Positions 28,604 to 37,797 of a stretch of DNA of 64,000 bases are shown one piece after another. Source of the DNA: Pontibacter liquoris (GTDB lineage Bacteria > Bacteroidota > Bacteroidia > Cytophagales > Hymenobacteraceae); assembly GCF_022758235.1 (NCBI RefSeq), contig NZ_JALEBG010000001.1, forward strand, positions 1,736,001 to 1,800,000, written 5' to 3'. How positions within the stretch are numbered: the stretch's first letter is position 1; each line of letters starts with the position of its first letter. The notes beneath the pieces are model-generated. The model saw only the letters and a program-made list of their open reading frames with translations. It was not told where the DNA came from and did no database searches. Made by a program: the position numbers and the translations under genes.

Positions 28604-29893
28604 ATGCAAACGATCCAAAGAGAAAAGCTCTTCTGGGCAAGCTGTTTCGCACTGCTGGTGACCTCTCTGTCATTCGGTATCCGTGCCGGAATTCTGAACC
28701 AGCTGGGCGTGGACTTTAACCTGAATGCCTCGGAGCTTGGCACCATCACGGCCACTGCCTTCTGGGGATTTCCGCTGGCCATTGTAGTGGGTGGTTTCGT
28801 CGTGGATATTATCGGCATGAAGCGCCTGCTGGTACTGGCCTTCTTCTTCCACCTGGCGGGCATTCTGCTCACGGTGTTTGCGCAGGGCTACTGGACGCTG
28901 TTCCTGTCCACGCTGCTCATCGGCATTGCCAACGGTACGGTAGAAGCAGCCTGTAACCCGCTGGTAGCTACGCTGTACACGGAAGAGAAAACAACCCGCC
29001 TGAACTACTTCCACCTGTGGTTCCCGGGTGGTATCGTGATCGGTACGCTGCTGGTGTTCCTGTTCAACATGCTTGGGCTGGGCTGGCAGATCCAGGTGGC
29101 TGTGATGATCATCCCGACACTTGTTTATGGCTACCTTTTCCTTAAGCTTGATTTCCCGGTTACCGAGCGTGTGGCATCCGGTTATACTACCTCCGACATG
29201 TATAAAGCTATTTTCTCGCCTTTATACCTGTTTGTTTTCATTTGCATGTTCGGTACGGCCATCACCGAGTTATTTACCGGCCAGTGGATCGATGTACTCC
29301 TCAAGAACGTAACCGACAACGCCCTGCTGATCCTTACGCTCACTACAGGGGTGCAGGTACTGGGCCGCGCCATGGCAAGACCGGTGTTAAGCCGTTTCAG
29401 CCCGACAGGCGTGTTGTTCCTTTCTGCTGTTTTGTCGGCAGTAGGCATTTACCTGCTCAGCACCTTAACCGGTAATACCATTTTCCTGGGCGCCATTATT
29501 TTCGGACTGGGCGTAACCTATTTCTGGCCAACCATGATCGGTTTTGTGGCCGAGAATATACCAAAGTCCGGTGCATTAGGCCTGAACCTTTTGGGCGGAG
29601 CCGGTATGTTTGCCGTATCGATCTATACCATTTTTATGGGTGGCTACTACGACAGGATCGTGACCAGCCATTTGCCTGGTGGTGCTAACCTGGAAGAATA
29701 TGTGGGTGCTACGCCCGGAACCGGGATGGCCGCAGCCCTGGATAATGCCAAGAACCTGGCAGGTCCGGAAGTGCTGCAGGCAACCCTGCTGATCCCTATC
29801 TTCCTGATCTTTGCGTTCGGTGGTCTGTTCCTGTACATGCGTGGCAGAAAGAAGCCGCACAGCGAAGGCAGCTACGCCACAGCGCATCATTAA
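28604..29893 (+). CDS. MFS sugar transporter
   Basis: 429 residues with 12 predicted membrane helices of the major facilitator superfamily. The amphipathic N terminus leads into LLVTSLSFGIRAGILNQLG; the motif VVDIIGMKRLL is the loop between helices 2 and 3; a duplicated six-helix arrangement follows. The composition resembles the FHS/FucP-like and oligosaccharide carriers of Bacteroidota. Its place between the DUF1080 lipoprotein and an exported TIM-barrel protein suggests it imports the keto-sugar or its monosaccharide product. A terminator follows 24 bp after the stop. Confidence 0.9.
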   Translation: MQTIQREKLFWASCFALLVTSLSFGIRAGILNQLGVDFNLNASELGTITATAFWGFPLAIVVGGFVVDIIGMKRLLVLAFFFHLAGILLTVFAQGYWTLFLSTLLIGIANGTVEAACNPLVATLYTEEKTTRLNYFHLWFPGGIVIGTLLVFLFNMLGLGWQIQVAVMIIPTLVYGYLFLKLDFPVTERVASGYTTSDMYKAIFSPLYLFVFICMFGTAITELFTGQWIDVLLKNVTDNALLILTLTTGVQVLGRAMARPVLSRFSPTGVLFLSAVLSAVGIYLLSTLTGNTIFLGAIIFGLGVTYFWPTMIGFVAENIPKSGALGLNLLGGAGMFAVSIYTIFMGGYYDRIVTSHLPGGANLEEYVGATPGTGMAAALDNAKNLAGPEVLQATLLIPIFLIFAFGGLFLYMRGRKKPHSEGSYATAHH

Positions 29894-29916
29894 TCGCCTT
29901 GTACTTTTAAACCTGG

Positions 29917-29967
29917 TAAAGCGCGTACGCCTGGTACTTTACCTCAGGAGTATGCGCTTTATTTGTT
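29917..29967 (+). terminator. Terminator-like hairpin after the MFS gene
   Basis: TAAAGCGCGTAC / GTATGCGCTTTA arms (12 bp with one wobble) followed by TTTGTTT. It partly separates the last gene of the cluster from the transporter. Confidence 0.65.
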
Positions 29968-30001
29968 TACCTAACTCAAACTAAACTAAGACTAAAACGA
30001 A

Positions 30002-30967
30002 ATGAACAAAAGACGATCTTTCCTTCAGCAATTAGGTATGCTTTCTGCCGGTGTTTTCCTGACGCCCGCGCTGGTTTCCTGCGGTACTGACAACAAGACC
30101 ACCGCAGATACAGCTGCCACCGATACGGACACTACAGGCAGTGCCGCAAGCGATTCGACAAATGTCGCCACCAAAGGCGCTCTTACGGCGGTAGGCCTGC
30201 AGCTCTATACCCTGCGCGACCAGATTTCAAAAGATGTAAAAGGCGTGCTGGCAAAAGTTGCTGAAGCAGGATACCAGACGGTAGAAACGTATGGCTATTC
30301 TAAAAAAGATGGCTTCTGGGGGATGGATGCCAAAGCGTTCGGGGAGCTGTTGAAAGCTAACAACCTGACTTCGCCAAGTGGCCACTATGGTTTCGACCAG
30401 ATCCTGGCTGATAACAACCAGGAGGTGCTGAATTCCTATATCGAGGCAGCCAAAGCTACCGGCCAATCCTTCATCACCATTCCATACTTAGGCGATAACC
30501 TGCGCAAATCTGCCGACGGGTATAAAAAGCTTGCCGCGCAAATAAACAAGGCTGCTGAAACCGTAAATAAATCAGATCTGAAGCTGGCGTATCACAACCA
30601 CAACTTCGAGTTCCAGCCGCAGGGCGATACTACCGGCTACGAAATCCTGCTGAAAGAAACAGATCCGAACCTGGTAAAAATGGAGCTAGACCTTTACTGG
30701 GCAGTTAACGCCGGCAAAGATCCCGTGCAGATGTTCCAGCAGAACCCCGGCCGTTTTGCCATGTGGCATGTAAAGGATATGGACAAGAACAACCGTGACC
30801 TGAACACCGAGATCGGCAGCGGCAGCATCGATTACAAAAACATCTTCGCCAAAGGCGCATCAGAGGTGCAGTATATTTTTGTAGAGCAGGAAAACTTTGC
30901 CCAGGGCATGGATCCTTACAAGAGCATTGCCCAGAGTGCCGCTTACGTAAAGAACACCTTGTTATAA
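30002..30967 (+). CDS. Exported TIM-barrel sugar isomerase/epimerase family protein
   Basis: 321 residues. The N terminus has a Tat-like motif (NKRRSFLQQLGMLSAGVFL) ending in a lipobox-like VSC at about residue 25, then a Thr/Ala/Asp-rich linker, then a xylose isomerase-like TIM barrel starting VGLQLYTLRDQI. Metal-ligand candidates: LKLAYHNHNFEF (His), LVKMELDLYW (Asp), MWHVKDMD (His), FVEQENF (Glu). This is a periplasmic relative of the cytosolic barrel at 26202-27254. In keto-sugar systems such lipoprotein barrels act as lyases or epimerases on keto-glycosides. Role inferred; no catalytic proof. Confidence 0.92.
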   Translation: MNKRRSFLQQLGMLSAGVFLTPALVSCGTDNKTTADTAATDTDTTGSAASDSTNVATKGALTAVGLQLYTLRDQISKDVKGVLAKVAEAGYQTVETYGYSKKDGFWGMDAKAFGELLKANNLTSPSGHYGFDQILADNNQEVLNSYIEAAKATGQSFITIPYLGDNLRKSADGYKKLAAQINKAAETVNKSDLKLAYHNHNFEFQPQGDTTGYEILLKETDPNLVKMELDLYWAVNAGKDPVQMFQQNPGRFAMWHVKDMDKNNRDLNTEIGSGSIDYKNIFAKGASEVQYIFVEQENFAQGMDPYKSIAQSAAYVKNTLL

Positions 30968-30995
30968 AAAGGTAATTAGTACATAAGTGCAGATT

Positions 30996-31046
30996 GGCGC
31001 GGGCCATAGCAGCGAAAATATAGCTGGTATGGCCCGCGCTATTTTA
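30996..31046 (+). terminator. Intrinsic terminator closing the keto-sugar cluster
   Basis: Perfect 12-bp stem GCGCGGGCCATA / TATGGCCCGCGC with further AGC/GCT pairing in the loop, followed by TATTTTATT, 29 bp past the exported TIM-barrel stop. Confidence 0.9.
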
Positions 31047-31102
31047 TTGGGATTCTGTTTTTCGGACTAAGTATAACAGCTGCGGAGTTAACAATTGGGG
31101 TG

Positions 31103-31110
31103 TATCTTTG
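31103..31110 (+). promoter_or_regulatory. -7 promoter box for the alcohol dehydrogenase
   Basis: TATCTTTG, exact TAnnTTTG, 32 bp before the start codon and after a strong terminator, so the alcohol dehydrogenase is probably its own transcription unit. A -33 element is not obvious. Confidence 0.5.
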
Positions 31111-31142
31111 TTGCATTATCTTTTACTAACAACTACTGAACT

Positions 31143-32192
31143 ATGACAGCAATTAATGCTTATGCTGCCTTCGATGCCAAAGCGCCACTGGGGCCATTTA
31201 CCCTGGAGCGACGGGAGGTAGGCGAAAATGATGTGCAGATCGAGATCTTATACTGCGGCGTGTGCCACTCTGACCTGCACCAGGTGCGCAACGAGTGGGG
31301 AGGGGCCATGTACCCGCTGGTGCCCGGCCACGAAATAGTGGGCCGCGTAACAAAAGTAGGAAACCAGGTATCAAAGTTTAAGGAGGGCGACCTGGCTGGC
31401 GTGGGCTGCTTTGTTGATTCCTGCCGCCATTGCCCCAGCTGCCAGGAAGGCCTGGAGCAGTATTGCGAGGAAGGCATGGTGGGCACCTACAACAGCAAGC
31501 AACGCAACGGCCGTCCGGAACCGACTTATGGCGGCTACTCCAGCCAGATTGTGGTGGATGCGGCCTATACCTTGAAAGTACCGGAAAATCTGGAGCTCTC
31601 GCGGGTAGCGCCGCTGCTGTGCGCCGGCATTACTACCTACTCGCCGTTGCGCCAGTGGAAGGTAGGCGCCGGGCACCGAGTTGGCATTGTGGGCCTAGGA
31701 GGTCTGGGTCATATGGCAGTGAAACTGGCAGCTTCGATGGGGGCTGATGTAACCGTGCTGAGCACTTCGCCCGAAAAAGAAAAAGATGCGCGCGAACTGG
31801 GTGCCCATCATTTTGCGATCACCAAAGACAAAGATGTGCTGAAAGGCCTTTCCCGTACGTTTGATTTCATCATTGATACGGTTTCGGCGCCGCACGACCT
31901 GAATGCTTACCTGGGCATGTTAAAGCGCGATGGCACCATGATCTTACTCGGTGCGCCGCCGGAGCCTTCGCCCGTAGCAGGTTTCAGTCTGATCAATGGT
32001 CGCCGCCGATTGGCCGGTTCCCTGATCGGCGGCATTGCCGAAACGCAGGATATGCTGGACTACTGTGCCGAACACAACATCATGTCAGATGTGGAAGTAA
32101 TTCCTGTTGACTATATCAACGAGGCCTACGAACGCATGCTGAAAGGCGATGTGAAGTACCGCTTTGTGATCGATATGGCCAGCCTGAAGTAG
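31143..32192 (+). CDS. Zinc-dependent NAD(P) alcohol dehydrogenase (YahK/CAD type)
   Basis: 349 residues of the medium-chain dehydrogenase superfamily. Catalytic zinc: Cys in YCGVCHSDLHQVR, then VPGHEIVGRV. Structural zinc: the four Cys of CRHCPSCQEGLEQYC. The nucleotide-binding loop GIVGLGGLGHMAVKLA followed by VLSTSPEKE, with a Ser after the second strand, favours NADPH. Members reduce a wide range of aldehydes. Located after the keto-sugar cluster but behind a terminator and its own promoter-like box, so participation in that pathway is uncertain. Confidence 0.95.
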   Translation: MTAINAYAAFDAKAPLGPFTLERREVGENDVQIEILYCGVCHSDLHQVRNEWGGAMYPLVPGHEIVGRVTKVGNQVSKFKEGDLAGVGCFVDSCRHCPSCQEGLEQYCEEGMVGTYNSKQRNGRPEPTYGGYSSQIVVDAAYTLKVPENLELSRVAPLLCAGITTYSPLRQWKVGAGHRVGIVGLGGLGHMAVKLAASMGADVTVLSTSPEKEKDARELGAHHFAITKDKDVLKGLSRTFDFIIDTVSAPHDLNAYLGMLKRDGTMILLGAPPEPSPVAGFSLINGRRRLAGSLIGGIAETQDMLDYCAEHNIMSDVEVIPVDYINEAYERMLKGDVKYRFVIDMASLK

Positions 32193-32212
32193 ATTTCGAA
32201 AGGAGCGTTTGT

Positions 32213-32250
32213 AAAAGCCCCTGCAGATTATGTTTCTGCAGGGGCTTTTT
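32213..32250 (+). terminator. Intrinsic terminator after the alcohol dehydrogenase
   Basis: Perfect 15-bp stem AAAAGCCCCTGCAGA / TCTGCAGGGGCTTTT with a 7-nt loop, followed by T residues. Confidence 0.92.
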
Positions 32251-32401
32251 ATATCCGTAACATCCTTACAGCAATGCTGTATTTTGCAGCTTCATCCTTT
32301 TAATATAAGCCTCGAATTTTTGGCTTTTCAGGGTACCCTCAATCACTTTCAAAAGGGACTTTAGACTGATGTGTAGCAACAGCATACTTGCATGGTAAAA
32401 G

Positions 32402-32441
32402 CTTCATCTCCCTTCCACCAAGATCCTTTCAGGATGACAAA
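32402..32441 (-). repeat. Dispersed 40-bp module D (TCATCCTGAAAGGATC type)
   Basis: All 40 bases are the exact reverse complement of 63241-63280; a shorter relative is at 39426-39446. The core TCCTGAAAGGATC is a near palindrome. It lies 64 bp from a 174-bp module copy in the same relative orientation as in the island at 63 kb. Confidence 0.9.
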
Positions 32442-32505
32442 GAAGAGGAGAATAAAGGAAATCAGAATATAGAGAATTTATACTTAATCAGAAGTATAAA
32501 CCTAA

Positions 32506-32679
32506 GCTATCGAGTTGATACCAGTCCTTGGGTTGAGCGCCTTGGTGTGTTGCGGTGCCGCGCATGCGGCAGCCCGCAGCGAAGCGAGGAGCAGCTTCAC
32601 GCCACAGCGCGAAACGCAAGGACGAGGCCCCGCGGACATGGAGCGCTCCAAAGACAAAGGTGAAACAAGGCCAGTATAA
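32506..32679 (-). repeat. 174-bp dispersed module A, copy 1 (reverse)
   Basis: Reverse-strand copy of the module also found at 39069-39243, 54377-54550 and 62956-63126. Read on the minus strand it runs from a TTATACT-like edge through TTGGAGCGCTCCA, CTCGTCCTTG, GAAGCTGCTCCTCGCTTCGC, the apical hairpin TGCCGC-ATGC-GCGGCA (plus strand 32556-32571), CACCAAGGCGCTCAACCCAA and GATAGC. An open frame inside the repeat is shared by three copies, but it follows simply from the DNA identity. Confidence 0.9.
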
Positions 32680-32877
32680 GACTTAGGAAGACAGCTTGCT
32701 ACCAAGTATAGCCAAAGGATAAAGGAGCATCAATGGCAGCTAACAATAGTATCCTCTAAATCTTCTACAAAGTATAGCCATAGTAGAAAACCAGCAACAA
32801 ACTACTACTTCCAAGTATTACCTGAATCCACTCCTATAAGATCAGCACCTGCTACAAGCAAAATACCAAACCAGACA

Positions 32878-34044
32878 TCAACCCACCACCGGGCGGGCAT
32901 ACGCCTTGGCGTCTTCCAGCGAGATCTCGGGCCCGCTCATGATCACCAGGCGTTCTACCACGTTGCGTAACTCGCGCACATTGCCGCGCCAGTCCAGTTG
33001 CTGCAAATATGAGAGCGCCTCCTGCGTCATTACTTTGGGCTTGTTGCCGTAATCATTGGCAATATCATTTAGAAACTTATTTACCAAGTCCGGAATATCC
33101 TCGCGACGCTCGTTGAGGGGCGGCACATGGATCAGGATAACACCAAGGCGGTGGTAAAGATCTTCCCGGAAGTTACGGGCTTCAATTTCCTCGAGCAGGT
33201 TCTTGTTGGTTGCCGCTACCACGCGCACATCCACCTGAATGTCTTTATCGCCGCCTACGCGCGTAATTTTATGCTCCTGCAGGGCGCGCAGTACTTTGGC
33301 CTGGGCCGATAAGCTCATGTCGCCTACCTCATCCAAAAACAACGTGCCGCCGTTGGCTTGCTCAAATTTGCCAATGCGCTGCTTTACGGCCGAGGTGAAG
33401 GAGCCTTTCTCGTGGCCAAACAGCTCGCTTTCTATCAACTCGCTGGGTATGGCAGCGCAGTTTACCTCTACCAGCGGACCTGCACTGCGGTTGCTCTGCT
33501 CGTGCAGCGCGCGGGCTACAAGCTCCTTGCCCGAGCCATTGGGCCCGGTAATCAGCACGCGGGCATCGGTGGGGGCCACTTTCTCGATGGCCTGTTTTAC
33601 CCGCAGCAGGGCAGGCGAGGCGCCCACCATTTCGTAAGTTTTAGAGATCTTTTTCTTGAGGATCTTGGTCTCTGTTACAAGCGTCGATTTATCCAGCGCA
33701 TTGCGGACCGACACCAGCAGCCGGTTCAGATCGGGTGGCTTCTGCAGAAAATCGTAGGCTCCTTTTTTGGTCGCTTCCACGGCCGTGTCGATCGTTCCAT
33801 GGGCAGAGATCATGATGAAAGGCGTGTCAGGCACCAGCGCCATGGCTTTTTCCAGCACCTCGATGCCATCCATGCCGGGCATCTTTATATCGCAAAGCAC
33901 TACATCATACTTTGCTTTTCCCATCAGCTGCAGCGCCTTTTCGCCGTCCTCAGCTTCGTCTACATTATAATCTTCAAATTCAAGTATTTCTTTCAGCGTG
34001 CTGCGGATGGCACGTTCATCATCTACAATAAGTACTTTAGGCAT
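32878..34044 (-). CDS. NtrC-type AAA+ response regulator lacking a DNA-binding domain
   Basis: 388 residues. Receiver domain 1-120 with VDDE near the start and phospho-acceptor Asp52 in VVLCDIKMPGMDG. Central AAA+ domain from about 138: Walker A GPNGSGKE (Lys173), Walker B GGTLFLDEVGDM, and R-finger region GNVRELRNVVERLVI. The sigma-54 contact loop, GAFTGA in typical activators, reads GSFTSA (214-219). The protein stops at ARPVVG soon after the AAA+ domain, so the usual Fis-type helix-turn-helix is absent. It could act without DNA binding, through partners, or not on sigma-54 at all. No kinase gene is adjacent. Complete by its stop codon. Confidence 0.92.
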   Translation of the reverse strand: MPKVLIVDDERAIRSTLKEILEFEDYNVDEAEDGEKALQLMGKAKYDVVLCDIKMPGMDGIEVLEKAMALVPDTPFIMISAHGTIDTAVEATKKGAYDFLQKPPDLNRLLVSVRNALDKSTLVTETKILKKKISKTYEMVGASPALLRVKQAIEKVAPTDARVLITGPNGSGKELVARALHEQSNRSAGPLVEVNCAAIPSELIESELFGHEKGSFTSAVKQRIGKFEQANGGTLFLDEVGDMSLSAQAKVLRALQEHKITRVGGDKDIQVDVRVVAATNKNLLEEIEARNFREDLYHRLGVILIHVPPLNERREDIPDLVNKFLNDIANDYGNKPKVMTQEALSYLQQLDWRGNVRELRNVVERLVIMSGPEISLEDAKAYARPVVG

Positions 34045-34326
34045 AAATGCGCTTTCGGTTTGTATGGCGAAGTATAAGCAATTAGCAGCCGCTTGTCAAG
34101 GGGCTGCTGCTGTGTACGGGTAAAAACGATAGAATGGTTAACCAGATTGCTTGCCGGTTGGCTGAATGGCAACAAGCGTTGGCAGAAGTTCGCAAATAAG
34201 CAGGGATGCAAAGTACAGTAATTGCGCCTGCTTATACTATAACATGGGCTTGAGCAGGAAGAGGACAAGTTTGCCTCTTAGAAATCAATTTACCGTTTGG
34301 CCAAACTTGCATCCGGCCTTCAAACA

Positions 34327-35220
34327 TTACTTGTCGAAGGTAATCACACTGTAGAGTTGCGGCTCCAGGAAAGGGCCTCCGGGGTAGCTGGCGGTATAAT
34401 CTAAATTGATCCAGAGCTCGCCGTTTGTCTCATGGAAATGAATCTTGCCGCCGTTCACTTCGTCGGGGAACAATGTCCGCACGGCATAGCTCACCTCATC
34501 CAGGTCATCCACATCGCCTACTTTCACTTCGGTATACATGTGGTTTTCGGTAATCACGATGCGGGCTTCACCACCAATCGCCATCACGGAGGAGGCCATC
34601 AAGATAGCATAATCGTCGCAGTCGCCGGCCAGCAGCCCCATACTTTCGGTAGGATGTGCGTAGTAATCCATGCCGAGCGGGTCGTTCACATATTTCCAGT
34701 TCAGGCGGATATGCTTGAAGAGGGAATAGTAGCGGGTTACCTTGCCAAATTTGCGGTAATACTCATCATTAAAATAACGGGTGGAGTTTTCGACGGCAAA
34801 AGTGCGCACTTTGGGGTGCGTCGGCTGCATGGCCCGCTTCACGCGCTGGTCCTGAAAGTAGGTGCCCCGCACCGGTTTCAGGTACGAAACGTTATGCGGG
34901 TTGCTAGTCATGTTCACCAGCATGGCATTGTAATCGCCGTAAATGCCTTCGAGCGAGGTATCGGAGAACGTGCTGTTGACGAAGAGAATGCCCAGTAGCC
35001 CAAAAAACATGAACACGATCAGGCGTGGACTATAGCGGGTAATCAGCACAGAGGCACAGGCGGAGAAGATGAGGCAGATCATAAAATGAAGCTCATACTC
35101 CATGGAGCCATAAGGCTTAATATAAAAGCTAAGCAGCACGGCCATCGGGAAAACGATCATGATCTGGATGAACCGCAGGGCAAACTTAGTAATAGACGAA
35201 GATCGGAAATGTCGCGTCAT
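34327..35220 (-). CDS. Membrane-anchored transglutaminase-like protein
   Basis: 297 residues. The N-terminal part has three or four hydrophobic helices (about 15-90: IQIMIVFPMAVLLSFYIKP, FMICLIFSACASVLITRYS, LIVFMFFGLLGILFV). The C-terminal part is a transglutaminase-like papain-fold domain with catalytic Cys in LLAGDCDDYAILMASSVMAI and the His in NHMYTEVKVGD. Bacterial members act as peptidases or structural domains in envelope processes. The start is preceded by a 473-bp spacer. Substrate unknown. Confidence 0.88.
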   Translation of the reverse strand: MTRHFRSSSITKFALRFIQIMIVFPMAVLLSFYIKPYGSMEYELHFMICLIFSACASVLITRYSPRLIVFMFFGLLGILFVNSTFSDTSLEGIYGDYNAMLVNMTSNPHNVSYLKPVRGTYFQDQRVKRAMQPTHPKVRTFAVENSTRYFNDEYYRKFGKVTRYYSLFKHIRLNWKYVNDPLGMDYYAHPTESMGLLAGDCDDYAILMASSVMAIGGEARIVITENHMYTEVKVGDVDDLDEVSYAVRTLFPDEVNGGKIHFHETNGELWINLDYTASYPGGPFLEPQLYSVITFDK

Positions 35221-35693
35221 AATTTCCCATTCTCTTTTTATGGTGTCTGGCGCAGCTAGTAAAGAAACCCCTCACTTATTTGCAAAGCAATAATGCTCTT
35301 ACCTGAGTAACACAAAAGCCGGGCCCTTTTACTCCGTAGAAATATAATTTTTTCAAAAATTTACTGTTTGCAAACTTCCGAAATTATACTTACCTTTTTA
35401 GATTTAATGCGCCGCTGTGTTGCGAATCTCCTATTCCAGCCTTTAAACTTGTTATCAGCCAGGCAGCTGATTTTAAAATAAGCTGCTAAGCACGACTTTA
35501 AAGTATACCGCAGGGCTAACAGCAGCAAAAACGCCGGATCCGGCAAAGCAATCTAAAAGTATAACTGAATGCTGAATGGCTGTCCAAGTGCCGGAGGGTC
35601 GTTTATACTTTAACGGAGCTACCTCCGGCCATAGTACTGCTGCCAGCCTGTATGTTCCGGCTATTATGCAGCATTCAGTTATACTTACTTCAG
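35221..35693. other. Spacer with nested inverted repeat
   Basis: 473 bp without a supported gene between two minus-strand genes. Its left half should hold the promoter of the transglutaminase-like gene. The right half holds the palindrome GCCGGATCCGGC (35533-35544) and the nested inverted repeat at 35557-35686. Confidence 0.6.
35557..35686. repeat. 130-bp nested inverted-repeat element
   Basis: Outer arms AAGTATAACTGAATGCTG (35557-35574) and its exact complement (35669-35686), 18 bp each; inner arms GCCGGAGG (35590-35597) and CCTCCGGC (35622-35629). The outer arms begin with the AAGTATA heptamer. It ends 7 bp from the stop codon of the lipoprotein gene at 35694, so it would form a large hairpin at the 3' end of that transcript; it also resembles a very small non-autonomous element. 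Confidence 0.85.
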
Positions 35694-36794
35694 TTACTGA
35701 TATTGGATGTAAAGCGGCTTTGGAGTGAGTGCCAGGATCTCTTCCGGCGTCATCAGGCGCGAGCTTTTCTTCAGGTCGTTTTTGTAGAACAGCTTAAAGC
35801 CCGTAAACTGCACCGGCTCTTTCTGAATGTAACGGCGGTAAGTGTCTCTTTTTAAAGTATGATGTCCCCAGCCGTCCATGTGCATCACAATGCCTACTTC
35901 GGGTCGCAGTTTGATATTTTCAGAATTCGTGATCATGTGCTGCGTAAAACGGTGCACGATCAGGAGTTTGGGCGGCAGGTTGTTTTGCTTTACCAGGTCG
36001 GCCAGGAACTGCGATGCGTAGTTTATATCGGCTGCATCGTAGGTGCCAATCTTGCGGCCGGGCACGCCACCTTCCTTCATCGAGAATTCCGGATCGATGC
36101 CCAGGTGCACCTGCGGCAACTTAAGGAATTTTTCCAGCTGTGGCAATTCTTCCTGCAGTGTGCTTCTACCTACCTGCACATCCAGGAACACAATCGCGTC
36201 GCGCTTTTGAGCCATCGCCAGCACATCTTCTATCATTTTGTCGCTCATGCGCAGGCGGTATTTTTCGCCACGACCGGGCTGGCCCTGTGCTGTAACCACA
36301 ATGGCATGCAGGGCGGGCTGCACAGGCGTCAGCGAGTCTGCTTTGGTCCAGACAGCTACTTCTTCATCCAGTTTAGCCAGCATCTGCTCCGGAGGCAATT
36401 CTCCCAGAATGCCCATTCGCTTGGATAGGGGATTGCCATAAAAAGCAATGATGCGCTTGTGAGGCAGAATGGCACCCGGCATGGGTTTCGGACCCGGGTA
36501 ATCCCAACTGCTGTCTACGGCAACTGCTGTCTTTACAGGAGTTGCGACCATACTGGTATCCGCTACAGCCGATACGGTAGTATCCCGGCTGGTCGTTTGC
36601 TTTTCAGCCACCTGTATTCCTGATGTTGCTTCCTGTTCCTGGGTGCAGGCGCTGGTCAGCAGCAGACCGCAAAGTATAGCCGCAGCCTTAGAAGTATAAT
36701 GTTTCGGAGTGGTCCGGTTTGCCGGAATGGTGTTTTTCTTTAATTCATTTGGGTGAAAAAGGGTGTTTTCACGAAGCAATCTGCGCAGTATCAT
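35694..36794 (-). CDS. Putative lipoprotein of unknown function
   Basis: 366 residues, not recognised. A long N-terminal lead (about 33 residues) precedes a hydrophobic stretch AAAILCGLLLTSAC with a good lipobox (Cys about residue 50); no closer ATG exists, so either the lead is real or a non-ATG start is used. A Thr/Ser/Val-rich linker (about 55-95) leads to a globular domain with conserved-looking patches: IIAFYGNPLSKRMGILGELP, ALHAIVVTAQGQPGRGEKYR, DAIVFLDVQVGRSTLQEEL, VHLGIDPEFSMKEGGVPGRKIG, LLIVHRFTQHMI and VGIVMHMDGWGHHTLKRDTY. The alternating strands and DPEF/HRF/MDGWG motifs suggest a TIM-barrel, glycosidase-like fold. Function not assigned. Confidence 0.8.
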   Translation of the reverse strand: MILRRLLRENTLFHPNELKKNTIPANRTTPKHYTSKAAAILCGLLLTSACTQEQEATSGIQVAEKQTTSRDTTVSAVADTSMVATPVKTAVAVDSSWDYPGPKPMPGAILPHKRIIAFYGNPLSKRMGILGELPPEQMLAKLDEEVAVWTKADSLTPVQPALHAIVVTAQGQPGRGEKYRLRMSDKMIEDVLAMAQKRDAIVFLDVQVGRSTLQEELPQLEKFLKLPQVHLGIDPEFSMKEGGVPGRKIGTYDAADINYASQFLADLVKQNNLPPKLLIVHRFTQHMITNSENIKLRPEVGIVMHMDGWGHHTLKRDTYRRYIQKEPVQFTGFKLFYKNDLKKSSRLMTPEEILALTPKPLYIQYQ

Positions 36795-36882
36795 TCTTGT
36801 AAGATAAAAGTATTTGATCTGCTGAATTTAGACCTTTTCCCCGACAATAACGGAACGGCACCCGCATAATTTAGTAAAAACT

Positions 36883-37674
36883 TTAGCGATGGGTATAATG
36901 GCGCTTGAGCCACTGGCTTAGCCCCTGCAGCCCCGGAAAAAGAACGCGCTCTGTGATGTTTGCCTGGTCCAGCTTGTCGCGCACTTCCCATTTGAGCGCA
37001 GCCGGTATGATTACCCGGAAGTACAACTCGGGATGCTGCTGCAGCCACTGGCTAAGTTCAGCCTTTACATCCGACATCATCGAGAAGAGGGCATACTGGT
37101 GAATGATGCGCGCATCCAGCGAAGGAGGCTCCAGAAACAGCACATAATCCTGCTCCTGAAAACTCCGCAGTGCTTTTAAAGAAGGAGCTACCGGCTCGAG
37201 TACTTCCGGGGTAAATACGTTGGAGCCCTCCTCGTCCAGCGCTTTTTTAAGAGGAGCCGGCAGGTACTCGCGTGTTTTTACATAGTTGATGCACCACACA
37301 GCCCCGTCTTCGTCGTACTTGGAAAGGTCTTCGGTGGCAAAGTGCAGCGCTACAAGCGGCGAGTAAGTCCAGTCGAGCAGGCGGGTGGGCAAGCCGTGGT
37401 GCTGCGCCACTGCAAGCCAGTTCCAGAACGAGTCGCCGGGCGAGGCGTTGCTGTGCGCATACTTGCGGAAATTGCGCAGCAGGTGTGGCTCCAGTTGTTC
37501 AAATTTGCTGCCGATGCGCATGATACTTGTTCCCAGGTCATAGGATTTGCTCCAGCTGCCCCGGTACACATAGTCGGAGCGGAAACGTTCTATTTTCTCG
37601 TCCCAGCTATGGTCAAAAAGAGCGGCCTGCAGCTCTACCCAAGTGCGCACGGTAAGGTCTTGTCCGGGTTCCAT
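36883..37674 (-). CDS. FRG domain-containing protein
   Basis: 263 residues. The N-terminal FRG domain is recognised by YVYRGSWSKSYDLGTSIMR, then FWNWLAVAQHHGLPTRLLDWTYSPLVALHFAT, where the QHxGxPTRLLDWT motif is diagnostic. The C-terminal half (from about 140) is less conserved and includes QDYVLFLEPPSLDARIIHQYALFSMMS. FRG proteins are of unknown biochemistry and often occur in accessory or defence-associated regions. Next to the unrecognised lipoprotein gene and 124 bp from the radical SAM gene, on the same strand. Cytosolic. Confidence 0.9.
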   Translation of the reverse strand: MEPGQDLTVRTWVELQAALFDHSWDEKIERFRSDYVYRGSWSKSYDLGTSIMRIGSKFEQLEPHLLRNFRKYAHSNASPGDSFWNWLAVAQHHGLPTRLLDWTYSPLVALHFATEDLSKYDEDGAVWCINYVKTREYLPAPLKKALDEEGSNVFTPEVLEPVAPSLKALRSFQEQDYVLFLEPPSLDARIIHQYALFSMMSDVKAELSQWLQQHPELYFRVIIPAALKWEVRDKLDQANITERVLFPGLQGLSQWLKRHYTHR

Positions 37675-37797
37675 AAAGGTGATTTTAAGAAGGCATTACA
37701 GCCATCATACTACAACCAGAACGGGAGGTTGCGCCTGTTAGGATGTTTCCTGTAAGTATAAAGTATACCCAGAGACCTGCTTTATACTTGTCCTTCT

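Larger units (their letters stand above)
32193..32877. other. Repeat island 1
   Basis: 685 bp without a supported gene between the alcohol dehydrogenase and the convergent regulator gene. After the terminator it carries a reverse copy of the GTCATCC-GGATC module (32402-32441), a reverse copy of the 174-bp module (32506-32679), and several AAGTATA motifs (32491, 32673, 32706, 32772). Confidence 0.75.
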